Positions 56,416-64,000 of a DNA stretch of 64,000 nt are shown here, one piece after another (the first letter of the stretch is position 1; every line of letters begins with the position of its first letter). Source of the DNA: Tragulus kanchil (Eukaryota > Chordata > Mammalia > Artiodactyla > Tragulidae); assembly GCA_022376925.1 (NCBI GenBank), contig JAIOJX010000025.1, forward strand, positions 96,189,608-96,253,607. The letters run 5' to 3'. The notes under the pieces were generated by a model. The model did no database searches. It was not told where the DNA came from and saw only the letters and a list, made by a program, of their open reading frames with translations. Made by a program: the position numbers and the translations under genes.

Positions 56416-57009
56416 CATGAAAATAAACAGCATATGTAAAGCAAGTAGCATACCAGGCTGGTGGTCACAGATGCCAGCTGTTAAATATATACCTATTGAA
56501 CTGAGTGAAAACCCTCAGATCTATATTGGGCTGATTGAGGTTAGATAAGTAAATGATACTGAATATTGTGAAAGCACTTTAATACATGGCATTATGAGGT
56601 TTACTCACCAGAAAAACACACTCATTTTTTTTTTTTTTTTAAGATTTGAAAATGTGAATAACACATTTAAAAAATCTTTTGACTGACTGAGACCCAGTCT
56701 TTTAGAGAGATTCCTTGGTGAGTGGAAAGAATGATTTTTCCTGAAGCCGTACAGCCTGGGGCTGGAAGTATATTTTGTTCCTTTCTAATTTTGTGTACCA
56801 AGAAAGTCCTTGTTCCTTCACTCATATGTAGTAGGTAATTGCATGGTTAAATGTGCAAATGTGAAAATTTCTGTTTCTCTAATAACTAAGTGTACCTTTT
56901 CAACCGGTTTCTCTTTGGAGCAGAAAATTTAATCTTACCAAATCTTGGTAAACTGAAGCATATTTCCCTTAGTCCCTTCAGATAAAATTTCCTCAATTCA
57001 AGATTTCTC
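56416..57009. other. Unassigned DNA with a T17 run near 56625
   Basis: No gene. The T run at 56625-56640 could mark a lost retro-insertion. Confidence 0.4.
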
Positions 57010-57190
57010 CATCTCTTTTTTTTGATCATCATTTTTAAAATTTGGGATATATTTGTTTTACAGTGTTGCATTAGCTTTGGGTGTACAACAAAGTTATTGT
57101 TATACATTTTTACAGAGTTTTCTGGTTTATAGTTATACATAATCCCCACACAGTCATAGGTATATTCCTGACCCTTTCCCCCTGAGCCTT
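57010..57190 (-). mobile_element. LINE-1 3' UTR fragment
   Basis: Antisense: 'tttgttttacagtgttgcatt', 'gtacaacaaagttattgttatac', 'cacacagtcataggtatattcc', 'ctttccccctgagcc'. Confidence 0.7.
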
Positions 57191-57690
57191 CTCCATCTCT
57201 TTTACTTTCCTGTCCTCTTCAGGGATGTCTCAGTTCTAGAGGGCTCAGGTGTGGTCCGGGAGTTGGTGGGAGACAGCCTTTACTTCTTATCCTTTGTCTT
57301 TCTCATTTCTATATTGGTATTTGATGATCCTTTATTTATACATTTGTTTCTTGTTAGCCTCTTTCTAGGTCATACCTGCTGCTAAATCATCTATGACCCT
57401 CTGTATTTCTGGGCTCCAGGTTCTTGCAGACCACTTTGCATTCTTCTTGTCCACTGGACAACTTCCCTCGGTCAACTGATCAATTCTCAGGCAGTTCAGA
57501 ATCCTTTTTGGGGTCATGGGAAACATAGACAGTCTGAAGTTTGTCAAGAATGCATCTTATCCATCTTTAATCAATTATTCAACAAATACCAAGTGTCTTC
57601 TGTGTTAACAAGCATATTTCAGGACCATGGCACCAATATTCTTTACCCTAACATAGTGTGTAACTTACTATAGATGCTTAGATACATGCT
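57191..57690. other. Unassigned DNA
   Basis: No gene or named repeat recognised. Confidence 0.45.
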
Positions 57691-57768
57691 GATGTATAGA
57701 ATAAACCAACACAGTATTTTAAAGCAATTATCCCTCAATTAAAATAAATAAATAAATTTAAAAATGTA
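57690..57768 (+). mobile_element. LINE-1 3' terminus, short
   Basis: 'taaaccaacacagtatttta' region, then 'agcaattatccctcaattaaa' and an (aaat)n tail, the usual end of ruminant L1. Fewer than 100 bp remain. Confidence 0.7.
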
Positions 57769-57922
57769 TTTGGCGCATGGATATTTATCAAAATGAGAAG
57801 CTTCTTAAGAAGGAGTGGAAATATTTGAATAGATAAATGTTTCTCAATATAACAATAAAGTAATTCATAAAAATAAGTTGAAATGTTTCAGACCATCTTA
57901 TGTAATACAATTTAATCTCTCA

Positions 57923-58140
57923 AAAGTCTTCCTAGGTTGCTCAGTGATTAAAGAAGCTTTCTGCCAAGCAGGAGATGTGGGTTCAATCCTTGGGTCCTAA
58001 AGATCCTCTGGAGAAGGAAACAGCAACCCACTCTAGTATTCTTGCCTGGAAAGTCCCATGGACAGGGGAGCCTATTGGGCTGCATTCCATGGGGTAGCAA
58101 ATAGAGTCAGATACACCTTAGCAACTAAACAACTAACAAC
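57923..58140 (+). mobile_element. Bov-tA SINE
   Basis: 'tcttcctaggttgctcagtg', 'gggttcaatccttgggtcc', 'cagcaacccactctagtattc', 'gggctgcattccatggggtag'. Full layout. Confidence 0.9.
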
Positions 58141-59042
58141 ACTGAATCTTTCCAAGAGTGGAATGAAAATGTCCTTTGATATCATAAGTGGACATTTTCT
58201 GATATCATAACAGGACATGCATTGAGATACACCTTTAGAATATATGATGTTCTAAAAATTGTCTATGATGTTCTGAGACTATACGCAGAATATACTCAAT
58301 TGTGGTATAATTGATTTATTTAGTTGGAATCTTGATTTACTTAAACCTTGTTTTTTAGTGTCACTAATTCCATTACTTACCTGGTTATTCAAGACTGTGA
58401 TAGATCCTTATTATAGCTCATTTCCTGCCCCCTCTCCCCTCCCTAGGTTGTTCAATTTCTGTGTGTGCATTTTGTGATTTCACAGCATTACTGATGGATA
58501 ACATGCTGGGAGAGATCAGACACATTTGTAAATAGCAAACTTGTCTAATTGTATTGCTTTAATGTTTCTGTTCCACAGTGTTTTGGGGTCTTGGAAGCTG
58601 TTGCATCAGGAAGCACTGGAGCCACTTAAATTTTCTTTTCCTAAATGTAGCCTTTCAACTCTAATTTGGCTGGATAATAGATCCTTGATATTGGCGTTTT
58701 TGAGGGTTTAGGAAGAAGAAGGAGCTTAGATTGTCTCTGCTCAGCTAACACGTAAACCTACACGGAGTTTTACGTGCTTTCCCTGGCCTTTGCTGGAGGT
58801 GAACAGAAGGACTCATTAGGTACCCACTACTTACAATCAAGTCTTATTCCTCCTACATTTCTTCCCTCCATTAGCTTTTTGTAATTTAATATCTTTTTAT
58901 TGAGGGTGAAGAAGACTCACACAATGTGATTTATTGTTTTCTGAGGTTGGTGTTATAAGCTTCCTTCTCTGAGTTTTCTAAGTCATTAACTTTTTAAAGT
59001 TCAAACCCTATTTTTTTCTTTAAAGTCTACCTTAGGTAACTC
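58141..59042. other. Unassigned DNA
   Basis: No recognised element. A small local duplication of 'ttctgatatcataa' wording lies near 58175-58215. Confidence 0.45.
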
Positions 59043-59252
59043 TGGGCTTCTCTGGTGGCTCAGAAGGTAAAGAATCTGCCTGCAATGCAGGAGACCTGAC
59101 TTTGATTTTTGAGTTGGGAGGATCTTCTGGAGAAGAGACTGACAACCCACTCCAGTATCCTTGCCTGGAGAATTCTATGAACAGAGGAGCCTGGAGGGCT
59201 ACAGTCCGTGGGGTTGCAAAGAATCAGATAAAACTGAATGACTAACACACTC
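59043..59252 (+). mobile_element. Bov-tA SINE
   Basis: 'gggcttctctggtggctcag', 'gcctgcaatgcaggagacc', 'caacccactccagtatcc', 'ggagggctacagtccgtgggg'. The 62-codon antisense frame is its shadow. Confidence 0.92.
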
Positions 59253-60842
59253 TGGCAAGTTTAGCTTTCTAAACTATTTTCTAAGCTCTGAATTTAAAAA
59301 AATTAATATGTTCAGAGACTCATTTGCCTTTCTGACATTTATTTGTGTTTTGTCTCTCTGTAAAGTGATGAAATCCCTCTTTCAAAAACTGGTGGATTCC
59401 AGGGCAACAGGAATTCTGAGGGAAAGAGAGGCCACATTCACTCTCAGGATTTTATCCCTTCACCTTTAAAAGGGAGAAAGGTTCATGAGATAGCCAGCAT
59501 GAAGCAAAGATGACTTACTTCAATGGGACCATTGGTAACTCTTATGCTCCTAGAGATGTACCACACAGTATGGAGAGTAAAGGATAAAGGCAGCAAATAG
59601 AGACATAGGTAGACTACCGATTTTACTTATAATTTTATTTACTTATAGAGGACTACAGAAGTCTCTTTTCATAGCCCTTGAGGGTACTTGTTGGTGCTTT
59701 TCTGCCATTAGGTGTCTGCAGGGAATGCCTTCCAAAAGTGCTGGGTTTAGGGAATTGTTCTGAAATGCTTGGTTGTGTATTAAGACGTAATTCTCCCCCT
59801 CTCAAATTAAATCTCCGGTCTTTATCAAATGGCTAAAGCCCAATCTGTCTGAGAGAGAGAGCTGGCTAGGCTACAAGAATTCATGTTTCTCTATCCTTCT
59901 AAGTCCCATCTGTGCCCTGGATTTCACCTGGAGAGATCATTTTTTGGAAGAACAGATCAAGGACAGGCCAAGGACAAAACGTGGATGAGTCAGTCAGGAG
60001 CCTTCAGTAGGGGGCAAAGCTTCTTCCCTACCTTCTTGCATTGTTCCCTCTAAGAGGGGTGGTTTATTTTAGCATCCTTTTCCTATGCTCTTAAAGGATG
60101 CTTTCTGAGATTGCAAAAGCTTCATGAGACTTGTAGAAATTCTGCATGGTTACCTATCTCTGAATCCTTTTGTGGTAAAATACTGAGACATTTGCTTCTC
60201 TCTCCAGGATTATATTTATAATTTTAAGGTTATTTCTAATGAACCAAGGCTGAGAGGAAACAGAAGAAAATTTTTGATGGAGTTCCCCTCACCCACTCAA
60301 CATACCCCCACCCCCTCCAACACACACACATTAGCACACTGCACGTACACACTGCAAATGTGAAAAGTGTTTGAAATAGAGACAGACTAATTATCCAGGT
60401 TGGAATAGGGCCAGGATATTGGTCATCGGATTTTCTGTCTTCCCTCCACAGTTTCTTTTCCTCTCCCTTCTGTCATCTTTCCTCAGCCATCAGGTAGGTG
60501 GGTGGGTTGCTGGCTGGCTGCTGGTTGGCAAACAGAAATAGTTTAGGAGCAAGTGTTCTTGTGGTATGTTCACTGAAGGATGAACCAGAGCAACAAAGAG
60601 TGATTTTTCTCTCCACATCCAGCCAGTTTACACACAAGGCAAGCAGGTGGGGAGAAGTAATTTGTGAAAGACTGTAGATACAGAGATGTAAATCTGAGGA
60701 TGTGATAGTAAGATTTTCCAAAATGAAAAGATGGCATATGAAAATTAAGTCGTCTTGAACAGATAGGAGTAGGATGGGAAGTGTTTTACCTAGAGAATAG
60801 TAAATAAGGGGTGTACATGTCCATCAGAATAGACAACAAATC
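59253..60842. other. Unassigned single-copy DNA
   Basis: No exon or repeat recognised. Includes a C/A-rich stretch with (CA)n at about 60310-60330. Confidence 0.5.
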
Positions 60843-62998
60843 ACTCCATTCTGAGGGGTACATGAATGAACGTGGATGCCTCTAAAGAGAATGGATTCCA
60901 TTGTGAATTGGGAAAGAGGGTAATTAAACCCTTTGAAGACACTAGGAGTTGAGCAATTTTAAAGGGTCAGGTGTGTTTAACAAACTAGCCTTTTCCTGGT
61001 TTGAGATGTGTCCTTAAGTTAGCAACATCGTATAGTTTGTACAAGGAAACTGTGCTCACAGATTAATTTAGTCATCAAAGATACGCCCAATGAGAGCTAC
61101 AATCTGTAATCTGGATTTCAAAGCTGCAGTCTGTTGATGTTCAGACAGTTTAAGAGGATTTGTTCAATAAGCAGAGATTTGTCTTGCAACAAGTATGTCT
61201 GGGCCACCTACAGAAGAAAGCAGGCTAAACTCCACAGACTTGCTTTTAAAGTATTCTAGCAACTCCTTTTAGGCTGCATGATCCTTATGCCCTGACCAGG
61301 CTGGTCTCCTCACCACCATCATCACTTGTCTACTTGATTCTGGGCAGTGTATCTTGGCTGATGCTCTTTGTTCATCTAAAAAGCCTTTTTTTGGGTCCTT
61401 GATCCATGTAGGTACATAATTTTCCTTTGAATCTCTCCCTGTGGATGCAAATCCTACCAAAAACACTTTCATTCTGTGATGATGGAGCTTCCTTGTTGGA
61501 AGGGAGAAATCTCAAAAGATTATCTACTGGAATCAGTATTCATTGCACAGAGTGGTGGGAAGGACACAGCCTTTAAAGCATGAGCTCCACTTGGTAACAG
61601 TTGCTATACACTTTAGGCCCTGAATTATTATATTTATTTCTCATAGAAATGCAGTAGGAGACAAATGACACTCAGAAAGATTAAATGGCTTGTCAGGGCA
61701 ATATGCTGAGTAATTAGTTGATTTGGAATTATAATGAAAATCTCTCTAGCATGCATGTCCAGTGCATACAGCTACTATAATTTCCCTGGCTTGGGCAAAT
61801 AATTTGTATTTCTATTGCCTTCCAGGTCTCATCTATGATTTATGGTAATTAGGCTAATATTGATAATATGTGATTGTTTGCCCTTTGCTATTTAAAGTTT
61901 GATCTGTGGATGAGAGCATCAACTCCATTCTGAGTATGTGAACGTGGATGCCTCTAAAGAGAATGGATTCCATTGTGAATTGGGAAAGAGGGTAATTAAA
62001 CCCTTTGAAGACACTAGGAGTTGAGCAATTTTAAAGGGTCAGGTGTGTTTAACAAACTAGCCTTTTCCTGGTTTGAGATGTGTCCTTAAGTTAGCAACAT
62101 CGTATAGTTTGTACAAGGAAACTGTGCTCACAGATTAATTTAGTCATCAAAGATACGCCCAATGAGAGCTACAATCTGTAATCTGGATTTCAAAGCTGCA
62201 GTCTGTTGATGTTCAGACAGTTTAAGAGGATTTGTTCAATAAGCAGAGATTTGTCTTGCAACAAGTATGTCTGGGCCACCTACAGAAGAAAGCAGGCTAA
62301 ACTCCACAGACTTGCTTTTAAAGTATTCTAGCAACTCCTTTTAGGCTGCATGATCCTTATGCCCTGACCAGGCTGGTCTCCTCACCACCATCATCACTTG
62401 TCTACTTGATTCTGGGCAGTGTATCTTGGCTGATGCTCTTTGTTCATCTAAAAAGCCTTTTTTTGGGTCCTTGATCCATGTAGGTACATAATTTTCCTTT
62501 GAATCTCTCCCTGTGGATGCAAATCCTACCAAAAACACTTTCATTCTGTGATGATGGAGCTTCCTTGTTGGAAGGGAGAAATCTCAAAAGATTATCTACT
62601 GGAATCAGTATTCATTGCACAGAGTGGTGGGAAGGACACAGCCTTTAAAGCATGAGCTCCACTTGGTAACAGTTGCTATACACTTTAGGCCCTGAATTAT
62701 TATATTTATTTCTCATAGAAATGCAGTAGGAGACAAATGACACTCAGAAAGATTAAATGGCTTGTCAGGGCAATATGCTGAGTAATTAGTTGATTTGGAA
62801 TTATAATGAAAATCTCTCTAGCATGCATGTCCAGTGCATACAGCTACTATAATTTCCCTGGCTTGGGCAAATAATTTGTATTTCTATTGCCTTCCAGGTC
62901 TCATCTATGATTTATGGTAATTAGGCTAATATTGATAATATGTGATTGTTTGCCCTTTGCTATTTAAAGTTTGATCTGTGGATGAGAGCATCAACTCC
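60843..62998. repeat. Tandem duplication 17 (period 1072 bp)
   Basis: 60843-61921 recurs at 61922-62998. The second copy starts 'ctccattctgagtatgtg' against 'ctccattctgaggggtac' in the first, a garbled join. Interiors match. Confidence 0.95.
61610..61745 (-). repeat. MIR remnant (copies at 62682-62817 and 63771-63893)
   Basis: Antisense MIR wording: 'atttatttctcatagaaatgc', 'gacactcagaaagattaaatgg', 'cttgtcagggcaatatgctg'. Present three times because duplications 17 and 18 overlap. Confidence 0.6.
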
Positions 62999-63122
62999 AC
63001 ATGGGATATTGTTAGAAATGCAGAATCCTGGACTTCAGATCTCCTGAATCAGAATTGAGTATTTTACCAAAATCCCCAGGTGATCTGTATGCAGTTTTAA
63101 AATTTGAGAAACACTAGATTAC
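62992..63122 (+). repeat. MER5-like hAT element fragment
   Basis: 'ttgttagaaatgcagaatcc', 'ctcctgaatcagaattgag', 'ccccaggtgatctgtatgcag', 'atttgagaaacactag' in MER5 order. Confidence 0.75.
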
Positions 63123-63765
63123 ACCCATGCTTGTATACCCACTAAGAATAAAACTTGTTACCTTTTTTCTTTTTCTTTACTCTTTATTTACAAGTATTTC
63201 CACACTTCTAGAAATATGACAAGGCTAGTACAAAGAACCTGTTCCTTTTAGTGGAGAATGGTACTTGGAAAGATTCATGTGCCAGGTGTGCTCAAAATCA
63301 CAGGATCCATCCAGCTTGACCCCTTTCCATATTTGTAGCTCCTTTTTCTGATAGTGAGAAACGTGGGATATTTGTTAACAGAATGCATAAATTGCTGTTC
63401 CCTTCGTATATAACCAAAGCCTATTTCCTGATCAGCCCATCTTCCATTTGACAAGTCTTCCTTGTGTGGGTCCGGATCCCCACCAGCTTACCATTAGACC
63501 TGATGGTTCTTTCTTTCTTTTTTTCTGAGATAGCTTCTTCTGGCCGAGAATAGCTCCCACCAAGAGAAGTTTCTTTTTTATATTGAGTTAGAGTCCTATG
63601 CTTGCAGTTTCCTCTCCTTTCTTTTCCTACTTGGGAATATGAAGTATGAGTATGTTCAGATCTAGTGTGATGTGGTTGGAAAGGGCATAACCTGGAGTAT
63701 GCACATTGTTCTACACATGCTTCCTGTCAGAACTGTTCACGTTAACTGTTTTCAGCTTTCAAATA
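63123..63765. other. Unassigned DNA
   Basis: No gene or named repeat recognised. Confidence 0.5.
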
Positions 63766-64000
63766 GTGCTATACACTTAGCCCTAATAAATTAGAAATGC
63801 AGTAGGAGACAAATGACACTCAGAAAGATTAAATGGCTTGTCAGGGCAATATGCTGAGTAATTAGTTGATTTGGAATTATAATGAAAATCTCTCTAGCAT
63901 GCATGTCCAGTGCATACAGCTACTATAATTTCCCTGGCTTGGGCAAATAATTTGTATTTCTATTGCCTTCCAGGTCTCATCTATGATTTATGGTAATTAG

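Larger units (their letters stand above)
62672..64000. repeat. Tandem duplication 18 (period about 1076 bp), cut by window end
   Basis: The stretch from about 62672 recurs from about 63766. The start of the second copy is garbled ('gctatacacttagcccta') and about 18 bp short. From 63792 it matches 62716 onward to the end of the window. Confidence 0.92.

Noticed and set aside
1..64000. A programmed or biological system of regularly sized direct repeats (cassette, amplification or CRISPR-like)
   Set aside because: Units share no common sequence, each is duplicated only once, the joins are garbled, and repeat content is arbitrary. Overlap concatenation explains it better.

Overview
This is mammalian nuclear DNA from a ruminant artiodactyl. 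It contains many Bov-tA SINEs (a tRNA-Glu-like head joined to a BovB 3' tail), a BovB-derived fragment, L1 copies of the cattle type, and six distinct copies of a CHR-like tRNA-derived SINE, on a background of MIR, MER5-like, MaLR-LTR-like and old L1M remnants. I find no convincing host protein-coding exon, CpG-island promoter or functional RNA gene. It reads as intergenic or intronic sequence. Reading frames over 100 codons are pieces of LINE-1, antisense shadows of it, or open stretches inside repeats and low-complexity DNA. Three of the CHR-like copies keep good target-site duplications, which suggests recent activity. That may point away from cattle and sheep, possibly toward a tragulid, but this is a weak inference.

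Layout: 1-8.7 kb has two CHR-like SINEs, old antisense L1 3' ends and Bov-tA copies. 8.7-17.5 kb has decayed L1M, a MIR, a Bov-tA and long unassigned stretches. 17.5-24 kb has two MaLR-type LTRs, a CHR-like SINE, a MIR, a Bov-tA and a BovB tail. 24-45 kb is mostly unassigned, with a CHR-like/Bov-tA pair, L1M 3' ends, a MIR, MER5-like DNA, a 5S rRNA pseudogene fused directly to a Bov-tA, and two young CHR-like SINEs. 45.8-55.6 kb is one antisense 5'-complete LINE-1, bounded by a 13-bp target-site duplication, with broken ORF1 and ORF2. 55.6-64 kb has three Bov-tA copies, L1 scraps, MER5-like and MIR DNA.

The dominant feature is not a gene. Eighteen direct tandem duplications, each with a period of about 1.06-1.20 kb, run the length of the window and ignore what they contain (unassigned DNA, SINE, LTR, L1 coding region, L1 5' UTR). 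The copies are almost identical, including a 21-T run, a 17-A run and a CT microsatellite of equal length in both copies. Differences cluster at the joins, where short garbled sequence appears. The simplest reading is that the window is a chain of about 19 sequence fragments of roughly 1.8-7.6 kb whose end overlaps of about 1.1 kb were concatenated instead of merged. About 19 kb of the 64 kb would then be redundant. Collapsing the two duplications inside the L1 body (and starting from the inner copy of its 3' flank) gives an element of about 6.45 kb, a normal L1 size. I therefore see no new biological system here. The most useful observations are the assembly signal, the 5S/Bov-tA chimera, the young CHR-like SINEs and the details of L1 decay.
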